Assembly (NCBI RefSeq): GCF_000292345.1
Contig: NZ_ALOU01000009.1
Location: 174,097-238,096, forward strand
Direction of reading: 5' to 3'
DNA: 64,000 bases
Source of the DNA: Cupriavidus sp. BIS7
Lineage (GTDB): Bacteria > Pseudomonadota > Gammaproteobacteria > Burkholderiales > Burkholderiaceae
Positions 1 to 8,028 of the stretch are shown here, piece after piece. The notes under the pieces were generated by a model. That model had not been told where the DNA came from. It did not search any database and was given only the letters and a program-made list of their open reading frames with translations. The translations under genes were made by a program, and so were the position numbers. Numbering within the stretch: the stretch's first letter is position 1; each line of letters opens with the position of its first letter.

Positions 1-1
1 A

Positions 2-364
2 GGCACCGCCTTGAGTGCCGTCGGAATCCTGTGCCTGCTGGCAGTACACCATCACGCGCTGGGCATGATTGCGATTGCACTGTTCTCCCTGATCTGGGGC
101 AGCACATTCAATCTTGCGAACCAGCTCTCGCCGCTCCTGCTTGCGGAATCGATGGGCCAGCGCAACTTCGGTGGCCTGCTGGGCATCGGCAACCTGATTT
201 CCGGCGTGGGGTCTGCATTCAGTCCGGAAGCGCTGGGCTATCTTGTGGATGCCACGCATACGTACACGATTGCCCTGGCAATCTGTGCTGCGCTGCTTGT
301 CATTGCGCTTCTGCCAATCTCCTTGCTGCAGCAACATGATCCTGCCTGGGAGACTGCCCGATGA
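2..364 (+). CDS. MFS transporter, C-terminal part (5' end outside window)
   Basis: The reading frame is already open at the window edge, so only about 120 C-terminal residues are visible. They form four hydrophobic segments typical of the last helices of a 12-helix major facilitator transporter, with a small-residue-rich stretch (GNLISGVGSAF) in a helix. The protein would sit in the inner membrane; its substrate cannot be read from this part. Its stop overlaps the start of the FAD oxidoreductase (ATGA), so the two are translationally coupled and the transporter probably imports the substrate that the oxidase and the RidA protein process. Confidence 0.75.
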   Translation, partial: GTALSAVGILCLLAVHHHALGMIAIALFSLIWGSTFNLANQLSPLLLAESMGQRNFGGLLGIGNLISGVGSAFSPEALGYLVDATHTYTIALAICAALLVIALLPISLLQQHDPAWETAR

Positions 365-1698
365 TGCCATTCATTCCGTCGGCCAGGCACGCCGACTACG
401 AGACGGGCGCCGTACCCATCGAGCACAGCGGGTGGCGGCCCGAACAGCGCCTGCCGACGTACAAGGTGCTTGGCGAGGACCTCGATACCGACATTGTCGT
501 GATCGGTGCGGGACTGGCGGGCGCGTCGCTCTCGTTGCATCTCGCAGAGCGTGGCGTCAACGTCGTGACACTTGAAGCCCGGCAGCCGGGCAATGGCGCA
601 TCCGGACGCAACGCCGGACATGTTCAGACGTTCCTTGATAACCTGGAACCGCTGCGCGCCTGGGGCGATCACGGCAAGCGCTTCACTGAATTCTTCGTGG
701 AGCATCGCAATATCGTGTTCGATCTGTGTGCCAGGCACGGCATCGATGGCGATGCCGTCAAATCGGGCATGGTAGAGGCCGCATTCCGGCCCCATGAGGC
801 GCTCGCGCGAAAGGCCGCGTTGTGGAAGGCTTATGGCTATGACGTCGAAGTCATCACGGAGGCGCCCCTGCGGGAACTGCTCGGCACAGGGAAATACCGC
901 TACGGTGTCCATTGGCGTGAGGGCGGCCGGGTCAATCCATACCTGTTCACGAACGGCATGATCGCTGCGGCCGTGCGGCACGGCGCCCGGGTGTTCGGTG
1001 ACTCACCAGTCATGAGCTGTCGTCGCGAAGGGCAGAGATGGCGCGTAAGTACACCCCGCGGCAGCGTGCGCGCGCAGCGCATCGTCATTTGCACCAATGG
1101 GCACGCGGGCAATCTGTTCTTCCCGGAACTGGCGCGCACGCAATACCCGCTGGTTGCATGCGGGATGGCAAGCAAACCCTTGTCGCCGGCGCTTCTCGAG
1201 ATCATCAATCCTGCCCGTGTCGCCATGACGCAGTATCCAACCGGGCTCTACCCCATGGTGATTGACGGACGCAATCGCCTGGTCACGGCAACCATTCCCC
1301 ATCCCCGGCGCGCGCATGAGGCGAAAACATACTTCGCCTACTTCCTGCGCTACCTCCACCGTACCTATCCCCGTACACGCGACTTCAACATCGAACTGGG
1401 GGCGTACTGGACTGGCATCACGGCAAACTCATCGTCCGTTTACCACGAGGACTACCCAAAGCTGTACCAGGTTGACGACGGCGTGCTTGCACTGATGAAC
1501 CTCGGGACATGGGGCAACGTCATGGGGCCGCAGCTTGGCCTGAGCCTCGCGCAGGCGCTCGCGACAGAGCGTCTCGACGACTGCATGCTGCCACTGCAGA
1601 AGCCGGAGCCGGTACGTTTCCAAAGACTCTTCGAACTCAAAACCCGCCACCTGATGATCCCTCTCGCGAGGGTCATCGATCGCATGCAACTTGCCTGA
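361..1698 (+). CDS. DAO-family FAD-dependent oxidoreductase (amine/amino-acid oxidase type)
   Basis: A 445-residue protein with an FAD-binding Rossmann motif near residues 41-55 (VVIGAGLAGASL) followed by a GNGASGRNAGH segment, the arrangement seen in PuuB/DadA-like members of the DAO superfamily. Such enzymes oxidise a primary or secondary amine to an imine with transfer of electrons to FAD. There is no signal peptide, so a cytosolic location is expected. The gene overlaps the upstream transporter by four bases and is followed after 13 bases by a RidA gene; the RidA partner fits an enzyme that releases imine or enamine products. The exact amine substrate is not shown. Confidence 0.8.
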   Translation: MMPFIPSARHADYETGAVPIEHSGWRPEQRLPTYKVLGEDLDTDIVVIGAGLAGASLSLHLAERGVNVVTLEARQPGNGASGRNAGHVQTFLDNLEPLRAWGDHGKRFTEFFVEHRNIVFDLCARHGIDGDAVKSGMVEAAFRPHEALARKAALWKAYGYDVEVITEAPLRELLGTGKYRYGVHWREGGRVNPYLFTNGMIAAAVRHGARVFGDSPVMSCRREGQRWRVSTPRGSVRAQRIVICTNGHAGNLFFPELARTQYPLVACGMASKPLSPALLEIINPARVAMTQYPTGLYPMVIDGRNRLVTATIPHPRRAHEAKTYFAYFLRYLHRTYPRTRDFNIELGAYWTGITANSSSVYHEDYPKLYQVDDGVLALMNLGTWGNVMGPQLGLSLAQALATERLDDCMLPLQKPEPVRFQRLFELKTRHLMIPLARVIDRMQLA

Positions 1699-1711
1699 AA
1701 GGAGACACCCC

Positions 1712-2119
1712 ATGACAACACAACACCTGAACCCGCCCGGTCTGCTCAGCTTTCCACCACTGAGCCAGGTGGTGGTGAGCACCGCCAACAAGCTCGCATT
1801 CGTCGCCGGCCAGACCGCGTGCAATGCCCAATTCGAAGTAATCGGAGGCAACGACTACCGCCTTCAAGCGATCCATGCGCTGAAGAATCTTCAGACCGCA
1901 GTAGAGGCTGCTGGCGCGACAGTACACAACGTCGTCAGCAGCACCGTCTACTTGCGGGATCTGACGCCTGTGGTGGCAGAGCAATTCATCGCGGCACTCT
2001 CGGTGGCGTTGGACGGAGAGCCCTTCCCATCTCATGCGTTCACGATGGTCGGGGTGCAGGCATTGGCCAGCCCGGACGTGCTGGTAGAGATTTCCGCGGT
2101 TGTGGCCCTTGACGCGTAA
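1712..2119 (+). CDS. RidA/YjgF-family protein
   Basis: A 135-residue protein with the RidA pattern: an N-terminal strand (FVAGQT), a central helix (ALKNLQTAVEAAG) and a VYLRDL segment. RidA proteins hydrolyse reactive enamine/imine intermediates to ketones and ammonia. The ATG at 1712 is chosen because AAGGAG lies just upstream (1699-1704); an in-frame TTG at 1691 overlaps the preceding stop and is less likely. The conserved Arg of active RidA (near residue 105) is not evident in the aligned position: I see QALASPDVLVEIS, with no Arg before VEI, so this could be a non-deaminase RidA subfamily. It is last in the operon before a strong terminator. Confidence 0.85.
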   Translation: MTTQHLNPPGLLSFPPLSQVVVSTANKLAFVAGQTACNAQFEVIGGNDYRLQAIHALKNLQTAVEAAGATVHNVVSSTVYLRDLTPVVAEQFIAALSVALDGEPFPSHAFTMVGVQALASPDVLVEISAVVALDA

Positions 2120-2184
2120 GCACGCCAAAAGCAGGCCCGGTATCCCCTTGCGGTCAGGATAGCGGGCACTGCAGTTCAATTCAC

Positions 2185-2216
2185 AAGGAGGAAGGGACAT
2201 CCCTTCCTCCTTTTAT
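2185..2216 (+). terminator. Rho-independent terminator after the RidA gene
   Basis: A perfect 13-bp inverted repeat (AAGGAGGAAGGGA at 2185-2197 and its complement at 2200-2212) is followed by a short T run on the plus strand. It ends the MFS-oxidase-RidA operon just before the convergent dioxygenase gene. Confidence 0.85.
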
Positions 2217-2226
2217 TGGACTGTTG

Positions 2227-3078
2227 TCAGAGCTGCCCTTCACTGAGCAGATCAAGCGGATCGCGCATTTCAACCATACCCAGATACCCGCCGTTATCGC
2301 GGATGGCGTCGTGCACACCGTAGCCAAGCAGGCGTTGCGCCCGTCTGGACAGCCGTCGCGCCCGTGCCGGCGGCACCGCGAGTACGTTGTTCTCCTCGGT
2401 TCGGAGCCAGCCAAGCGTATAGCTCATGTGAAAACCGCGCCGCCACTGGTCCGATGTCGCATTCGCGCCGCCGGCGTGCAAGGTGGAGCCCTGGTAAATG
2501 ACAGCGGACCCTGCTCGCATCTCGGCAACCGCAATTTCCGATGCCTCCGGCTGACGCTCGCGCGGCCATTGATGGCTGCCGGGGACAACAAGGGTTGCAC
2601 CATTTTCCCGGGTGAAGTCCACCAGGGCCACGACGGTAGCCAGTTGCACGACCGGGCGCGGACGGTTGAAGTGGATCCACACGTCCTCGTCGCGATGCAT
2701 TGGCTGGGCATTCGCACCCGGGCCCCGGTCCATCATGTGCCCGAGGTTCAGTTGGTAATCCGCGCAGTTGGGCAGCAGGAAGCGATCACACAGCGCCAGA
2801 AGGACCGGATGGCACATCACCTTTTCGGCAAAGACATCGGATTTGCCGGCCAACCCGGTCAGATGACGAACATGCTTGCCAAAGAACGCGGCAACGCCTT
2901 CGTTCAGGTGTGCTTGCGCGGGGTTGGAAGCCGAAATCAATGGATCGATATCCCGATCCAGTTCGGCAAGCGTGGAGGAATCAAGCAATCCCTCAACAAT
3001 GACGGCGCCATGCTGTTCGAGGGCGTTCCCGATAGTCTCAAGGGGTGTGTCCGCTCCATATCGTGCGATCTCTGCCAT
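2227..3078 (-). CDS. Phytanoyl-CoA dioxygenase (PhyH)-family Fe(II)/2-oxoglutarate oxygenase
   Basis: A 283-residue protein with the facial-triad layout of PhyH-type non-haem iron oxygenases: HRDED gives His128 and Asp130, the distal His is 201 in STLHAGG, and an Arg (213/214) follows to bind 2-oxoglutarate. VVPGSHQW is also typical of the family. Such enzymes hydroxylate an unactivated carbon using O2 and 2-oxoglutarate; the substrate is unknown here. The start at 3078 is preferred over an upstream in-frame start at 3132 because AAGGAG precedes it by nine bases. It is divergent from a TetR gene, and the promoter between them holds a 38-bp dyad, so TetR repression is likely. Confidence 0.85.
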   Translation of the reverse strand: MAEIARYGADTPLETIGNALEQHGAVIVEGLLDSSTLAELDRDIDPLISASNPAQAHLNEGVAAFFGKHVRHLTGLAGKSDVFAEKVMCHPVLLALCDRFLLPNCADYQLNLGHMMDRGPGANAQPMHRDEDVWIHFNRPRPVVQLATVVALVDFTRENGATLVVPGSHQWPRERQPEASEIAVAEMRAGSAVIYQGSTLHAGGANATSDQWRRGFHMSYTLGWLRTEENNVLAVPPARARRLSRRAQRLLGYGVHDAIRDNGGYLGMVEMRDPLDLLSEGQL

Positions 3079-3131
3079 ACGTGTGTCTCCTTTTCCGTTG
3101 TCAACAGTCGATGTGGCAACCCGCAAACGCA

Positions 3132-3169
3132 AATGCCACTAATACATCCTATGATGCATTAGTGGCATT
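3132..3169. promoter_or_regulatory. 38-bp dyad, probable TetR operator
   Basis: Left arm AATGCCACTAATACATC (3132-3148) and the right arm at 3153-3169 are complementary at 16 of 17 positions around a 4-bp centre. The dyad lies between the divergent PhyH-like and TetR genes, 54 bp from the first start and 69 bp from the second, where a local TetR regulator would act on both. Confidence 0.75.
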
Positions 3170-3238
3170 GTTAGCCACGAGGTACGTTGGCGTCAAGCTA
3201 TGATGCGGCGTGCAACAAAATGACAGAGCGCAAAAGAT

Positions 3239-3817
3239 ATGGGTGTCAAGAATGGGCCGGGCCTGATCCGGCCGGGCGGCCGGACGGAGCAGGTTCGCAA
3301 GGCTATTGCGGCAACCGTGCTCAACCTCATCGAGGCGGGCCACATCGATTTCGAGTTGCAGGAAGTGGCCAGGCTATCCAATGTTCATCGCACGACCATC
3401 CATCGCCGCTGGCCGGATCGCGCCTCACTGATTGCGGAGGCACTGAGCGAGCACACCTCGCGCATCGATGTTCAGTTCACTGGGGACTGGCGCGCCGACA
3501 TCCGCCGCATGGCATTCACGCTGCGGGACTTCCTCAGTGATCCAGTCGAAATCGCCATGAACACGATCCTGGCATCGACCAACAATGCGGAGTTTCGGCA
3601 GATGATTGCATCGCATTGGAGCGGTGTACTGAAAGACTTCCAGACACCAATACTGCAGGCGCAGGCGCGTGGCGAGATAGATGCGCGGCACGACGCCGAG
3701 ATCCTTGTGTCGATGATGGTCTCGCCCATCGTATCGGCCATCATTTTCCTGAAGCAAACGCCGGATGATCGCTATATCGAACGGCTGGCAGCACAGTTGA
3801 TCAAGGCTTGCGGCTGA
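3239..3817 (+). CDS. TetR/AcrR-family transcriptional regulator
   Basis: A 192-residue protein with an N-terminal helix-turn-helix at about residues 38-58 (LQEVARLSNVHRTTIHRRW), in which WPDRASLI follows as in other TetR proteins. The C-terminal ligand domain is of the TetR_C type and diverged. It is divergent from the PhyH-like oxygenase and faces the 38-bp dyad at 3132-3169, so it probably represses that gene and itself. The ligand is unknown. It converges on the GT87 gene with only 21 bp between stops. Confidence 0.88.
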   Translation: MGVKNGPGLIRPGGRTEQVRKAIAATVLNLIEAGHIDFELQEVARLSNVHRTTIHRRWPDRASLIAEALSEHTSRIDVQFTGDWRADIRRMAFTLRDFLSDPVEIAMNTILASTNNAEFRQMIASHWSGVLKDFQTPILQAQARGEIDARHDAEILVSMMVSPIVSAIIFLKQTPDDRYIERLAAQLIKACG

Positions 3818-3838
3818 GCGTTCCCGGCTCGCGCGCTG

Positions 3839-5041
3839 TTATGGCTGGCAAGCTGGCACCACCGCTGTCGTCGCCAGATGTCGGCGCACCACAATGACGA
3901 GCAAGGCAATCATCACGGCGGGAAGAATGTTGAGGTACTGGTGAAGGTATGCGGAGAGGAGTGCCTGTGCTGGCGCCACCCACACGGCGGCAAGGACAAG
4001 CCATTCCATGCGTCCCAGCGCTGACACCCTGCCGTCGCGCATGAGCAGGACAAGCGGCAAGATGAGCCATGCCAGATCGTAGAACATGATGTAGGGCTGC
4101 ATCAGCAACGTGGCGATGATGAGCGAGGCCGCCCGCAGTTCAAATCTGGCGCGCTGCGCCCACAGGAAAGCCATCGCAAGGGCCGCTGGTACTGCAACAA
4201 TGCCGTGTAGCTGGTAAGAGGCATTGACGGACAAGCCGACGCTTCGGCCTAGCGCGAAGGTGGTTGGCATTCCCGGCCACATCATGCTGCCGCCCTGTTC
4301 TACCGCCAATTCGCTGAATTGGGGTAGAAACGTCGCAAATGCATGCCAGGCGTCCTGTCCGAGCACCACAACGCTAGCCCCGGCAAAGACGACGGTGCCA
4401 AGTGCGGAAACGCCGAAAACCTTCCATTGCCTGCCGCATATGAGTGCCAGGGGAAACAGGACGCCAAATTGCGGCTTGATCGCAAGCATGGCGATAAATA
4501 CCCCTGCCAGCGCGGCGTCAACTTCGATCATTGCCAGCGCCGCTCCGGCAGCTGCAACCGTGAACAGGGAGTTTTGCCCGAGCCCGATGGCAATGGCGAC
4601 CCCGGGGAAAGCCAGCAGCGGCGGCAGATATGCACGGTCAATCCCGCGACAGAAGCGGGCCAGCACGGCGTAATAGACCAGCAAGCCAAGGGCTGAGTAC
4701 AGGAAGAGCGCTACCCCAAAAGGCAGCCGCCCGAATGGCAGGACTGCCAGCAGGAACGTCGGCGGATACGGCCAAGCCGAGTAGTCGCTGAGGCCCAACG
4801 CAACTTCCATGGGCAGCATCCACTGCGGCGAGAATACCGAGGCGGCCCCGTGCGCCATGGCCACCTTTGCGGCAGACCAGAATATTGCAAAGTCGATGCC
4901 AACCATCGGGGCTGACTGATCTCCCAGGAAGTAGAAGCGGGCAATCCATATTCCGAGGGCCAGGATCTGGACTGCGAGTGCCGCCAGGGCGTAAAACGTC
5001 GAGCGGCGCATGGCCGGGCGCTTTTCATGCATTGACGGCAT
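3839..5041 (-). CDS. GT87-family (DUF2029) membrane glycosyltransferase-like protein
   Basis: A 400-residue polytopic inner-membrane protein with about ten hydrophobic segments. It shows the conserved points of the GT87/DUF2029 family: an Asp in the first periplasmic loop (GIDFAIFWSA), GLGQNS in the middle and IKPQFG after it. Family members are polyprenyl-phosphate-sugar-dependent mannosyl- or other glycosyltransferases; the acceptor here is unknown. The start at 5041 has a clear GGAGGG ribosome site. No other glycan gene lies nearby, so its role cannot be read from context. Confidence 0.75.
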   Translation of the reverse strand: MPSMHEKRPAMRRSTFYALAALAVQILALGIWIARFYFLGDQSAPMVGIDFAIFWSAAKVAMAHGAASVFSPQWMLPMEVALGLSDYSAWPYPPTFLLAVLPFGRLPFGVALFLYSALGLLVYYAVLARFCRGIDRAYLPPLLAFPGVAIAIGLGQNSLFTVAAAGAALAMIEVDAALAGVFIAMLAIKPQFGVLFPLALICGRQWKVFGVSALGTVVFAGASVVVLGQDAWHAFATFLPQFSELAVEQGGSMMWPGMPTTFALGRSVGLSVNASYQLHGIVAVPAALAMAFLWAQRARFELRAASLIIATLLMQPYIMFYDLAWLILPLVLLMRDGRVSALGRMEWLVLAAVWVAPAQALLSAYLHQYLNILPAVMIALLVIVVRRHLATTAVVPACQP

Positions 5042-5222
5042 GGGCTCCCTCCTGAATGGCTTTTCGCGGAGTCTACTTCCTCAAATGCCGCGCGGGCATC
5101 GCCCAATGAGAGGGGGTGTTTTCCCTGATAGTCCCTCGCCATTGTGAACTGTCGCTTGCGCTATACCGTTGCAAACGGCCGAACAGGGCCGGCAAGCACC
5201 ATTCTGCAAGCCTGGCAACCGC

Positions 5223-5921
5223 TCAAAGCGACGCCCCGCCGCACATGACGATCTGCTGGCCAGTGATCGCGCCGCCGTGATCGCCTACCAGGAAGGCAGC
5301 CAGCGCGGCGACTTCTTCTGCCGTGACGAAGCGTCCGAGCGGGGGCAGCTTCGGAGGGGTATGCGCGCGCGCCGGATCGCGCAGGAACGGGGTATCGGTC
5401 GCGCCGGGGGCAATGACGTTGGCGGTGATGCCACGGGGGGCAAGTTCTGCCGCCCAGGAACGCACCATGCCTACCAGTGCAGCTTTGGTGGCGGCGTACT
5501 GGCTGCGATTTGGGGCGCCGTTGGCAGTCCGGCTCCCCACCAGCACGATGCGGCCGCCATCGCGCATCCTGTGCACCAGCTGGTTCGCCAGCACTTCAGC
5601 CGCCCTGACATGCACCTGCCACATCGCCGCACCGTCGTCGTGGCTCAGTTCGCCAAGCGGTGCGGTACGCATGAAACCTGCTGCGTGAATGACGGCGTCG
5701 ACTTCGCCGATCGCCTTGCACACCTCCACCAGGCGCGCCTCGTCAGTGACGTCCGCCAGGACGATGTCGAGCCGCTCGCGGGCCTGCTCTGGCTGGCGGC
5801 GGCAGATGCCGGTCACGCGCCAGCCCTCGTCAAGCAGCCGCGCAACGATGGCCTGCCCGATGCCCGACGAAGCGCCCGTCACGACGGCGTGCCGCGCAGT
5901 CCTTGCCTTCTGTTCCGTCAT
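5223..5921 (-). CDS. Short-chain dehydrogenase/reductase (SDR), last gene of the acid-sugar cluster
   Basis: A 232-residue classical SDR with the cofactor motif TGASSGIG near residues 14-21, an active-site Ser (VLVGS), Tyr and Lys in YAATK, and a C-terminal ITGQQIVMCGG. It would use NAD(P)H to oxidise or reduce a hydroxyl or carbonyl group. The start is uncertain: ATG at 5921 gives a normal SDR N-terminus, but an ATGATG at 5946-5951 overlaps the stop of the upstream DeoR gene and could be the translationally coupled start, adding up to ten residues. It is the last gene in the minus-strand acid-sugar cluster. Confidence 0.82.
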   Translation of the reverse strand: MTEQKARTARHAVVTGASSGIGQAIVARLLDEGWRVTGICRRQPEQARERLDIVLADVTDEARLVEVCKAIGEVDAVIHAAGFMRTAPLGELSHDDGAAMWQVHVRAAEVLANQLVHRMRDGGRIVLVGSRTANGAPNRSQYAATKAALVGMVRSWAAELAPRGITANVIAPGATDTPFLRDPARAHTPPKLPPLGRFVTAEEVAALAAFLVGDHGGAITGQQIVMCGGASL

Positions 5922-5947
5922 GATGGGTGCCCCAGCTTCTCCAGACA

Positions 5948-6757
5948 TCATTTGCCGGCTTCTGCCGCGACACCGGCCGCCTGGCCTTTCGGATCGGCCA
6001 CCGGCACCGTTTGGACGCTGACCTCGGCGCGCGCCAGAAACGGCGCCAGTTGCTCGGCCGTTGCCGCGTCGTCGGTCAGCAGATGCCATGGCCGCTCCAG
6101 CGGCGTCCAGTGTTGCTGGCTGGCGTGTCCGACCTTGTCGGCGGTCACCAGCACGAATACTTCGGCAGCCTGCCGGATCGCGCATTCCTTCAGGTAGGCC
6201 TGCTCGGCGGACGCTTCGCACAGGCCATTGCCGGCCACGACACCATCGGCCCCCAGGAATGCCTTGTCGACGCTGATCCGGCTCAGCACCACCTGCGCCA
6301 GCGGGCCCAGCGTGCTCATGCTGGACGCGCGCACGTCCCCGCCAATGAGGGTGACCGGCACCTCCGTAGCTGCCAGCGCGCTCACGACAATCAGGTTGTT
6401 GGTCACCACATGTACAGCCTTGGCCGGCAACAGTCGCGCCAGCGCGGCCGTGGTGGTGCCGCCATCCAGGAAGATCGTGTCGCCATCGGCAATCCGCGCG
6501 AACGCGGCCCGGGCGATGGCATCCTTCTGCTCGCGTGCGCTGACCCGCCGCTCTTCGAGCGTCGCTTCGGGCTCATGCGCACCCACGGCGGCCGCACCGC
6601 CATATGTGCGCACGATGCGCCGGGTCGACGCCAGCGCGCGCAGATCCCGCCGCACGGTCGCCTCGGACATGCCGAAGTGCTCGCACAAGGTAGCCACATC
6701 GTTCATGCCACCAAGCACCGCCTTGAGCACTGCCTCACGTCGATTGTTCACTTTCAT
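5948..6757 (-). CDS. DeoR/GlpR-family transcriptional regulator
   Basis: A 269-residue DeoR-family repressor. The N-terminal winged HTH (residues about 5-55) includes the family signature region MSEATVRRDLRAL; the C-terminal DeoRC domain has FLDGGTTTAALA and GADGVV segments that bind phosphorylated sugars. Proteins of this type repress sugar or sugar-acid operons and are released by a phosphorylated intermediate, which fits the kinase encoded four genes away. It lies inside the cluster it probably controls. Three GAYCGWTTCGATCA repeats ahead of the first cluster gene are its most likely targets, an inference from position and symmetry. Confidence 0.88.
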   Translation of the reverse strand: MKVNNRREAVLKAVLGGMNDVATLCEHFGMSEATVRRDLRALASTRRIVRTYGGAAAVGAHEPEATLEERRVSAREQKDAIARAAFARIADGDTIFLDGGTTTAALARLLPAKAVHVVTNNLIVVSALAATEVPVTLIGGDVRASSMSTLGPLAQVVLSRISVDKAFLGADGVVAGNGLCEASAEQAYLKECAIRQAAEVFVLVTADKVGHASQQHWTPLERPWHLLTDDAATAEQLAPFLARAEVSVQTVPVADPKGQAAGVAAEAGK

Positions 6758-6834
6758 CTCGTGGCCTCATCTTCTGTCCGGGTTCCGTTGGGCATCACAC
6801 CGGCACGGTATCAGGTCCATCCACCGCCAGCGCC

Positions 6835-8004
6835 CTACCCACGCACCCACGATTCATCGACAGTCACATACTTGATGCGCTGCCGGAACCAGGTATATGC
6901 AATATGCAGGGCGCCATCCGGGCCCTGCGTGATCGACGGGTAAGAATACTCGCGATTGCGCTGCTCGGCCGAATTGTTGGTCATGCAGTACCCGTCGCCG
7001 ATTTCGAGCGCCCGACGGCGCCGCCAGGTCTTGCCGCCGTCCTCGGAAATCGCCAGCGAAAGCGGCGCTCGTGGCGCACCCCAGAATGCAGTGCCACGTG
7101 CGGAGGCGGCCTGGTCGCGAAGGTCGCCACTGTCCTCCGAGTCCTCGATATCGTCGTACAGCGACGCCCGGCGTGCCGTGGCGTGCGACGCATCGCTCTC
7201 GTTGAAGACCAGCGCCAGATGCCCGTTGCGCAGCGCCGTGAACTGGATCGATGAGTTGTTGTTCGGCAAGTCGGTGGGCTCCGGCGCACTCCAGGTCCGG
7301 CCGTCGCGTGACCGGCTCATGTAGATGTTGTCAGCCCAGCGGCTGCGATACAGCGCCAGCAGCGTGCCGTCGGCCAGCGTCTGCACGTTCATGTGCACGC
7401 AACCCACGCTCTGCGGTACCTCGTGCTCCTGCCACGTCAGCCCCGCATCGGTGGACACCATGACCGCGCTGATGTCGTCGTTGCCGACCCAACGCTCGCC
7501 CGGTGCGGTGCGGCACAGGAACACCGGGCACGCCCAGGCGCCGTCGGGCAACACTGCAATCGGCTGGCGCACGAACGTGCCCGCGCGGTCGAACAGCGTT
7601 TCCACCGGCCCCCAGTGGTGACCGCCGTCATGGGAAATGCGCCGGCGCACGATCGCCGTGTTCTGATGCCCGGACAACTGCGCCGTGTAGATCAGCCAGA
7701 GTGCGCCCTCGGGTGTGGTGAACAACACGGGATTCTGTTCGGAGCGCGATGCGTCATCCGACAGTTTCTGGGCGGGCGTCCAGCAATCACCACCGGCCGG
7801 CAAGCGCGACAGGTAGATGGAAACATCCGGAATCCCTTCCTGCGTGCCGCCAAACCAGACGCACAACAGATCGCCATTCGGCAGCGCGTGCAGGTTCGCC
7901 GCGTGGTTCTGGATGCATGGCGATGGCAGCATGGCCTCGCGGCGCTCCCCGTCGGCGTAGGGGGTGGCAACAGTGGGGTCGAAAACATTGACATCGGACG
8001 TCAT
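6835..8004 (-). CDS. BNR-repeat sialidase-like protein, cytosolic
   Basis: A 389-residue beta-propeller protein of the sialidase/neuraminidase-like superfamily (BNR_2 type). Four Asp-box-like motifs are visible: HDGGHHW, TDAGLTW, RDGRTW and EDGGKTW. The N-terminus (NHAANLHALPNGDLLCVWFGG) matches the start of the propeller. There is no signal peptide, so it should act in the cytosol, which is unusual for a true sialidase. Its position between a sugar symporter gene and a DeoR gene suggests hydrolysis or isomerisation of an imported acid sugar or glycoside. Without the full Arg triad confirmed, true sialidase activity is not claimed. Confidence 0.78.
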   Translation of the reverse strand: MTSDVNVFDPTVATPYADGERREAMLPSPCIQNHAANLHALPNGDLLCVWFGGTQEGIPDVSIYLSRLPAGGDCWTPAQKLSDDASRSEQNPVLFTTPEGALWLIYTAQLSGHQNTAIVRRRISHDGGHHWGPVETLFDRAGTFVRQPIAVLPDGAWACPVFLCRTAPGERWVGNDDISAVMVSTDAGLTWQEHEVPQSVGCVHMNVQTLADGTLLALYRSRWADNIYMSRSRDGRTWSAPEPTDLPNNNSSIQFTALRNGHLALVFNESDASHATARRASLYDDIEDSEDSGDLRDQAASARGTAFWGAPRAPLSLAISEDGGKTWRRRRALEIGDGYCMTNNSAEQRNREYSYPSITQGPDGALHIAYTWFRQRIKYVTVDESWVRG

Positions 8005-8028
8005 GACAAAACTCCGGAAATCCTGGAT

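Noticed and set aside
6835..8004. Secreted sialidase acting on host glycans
   Set aside because: No signal peptide, and the gene lies within a cytosolic sugar-acid cluster; only a sialidase-like fold is supported.
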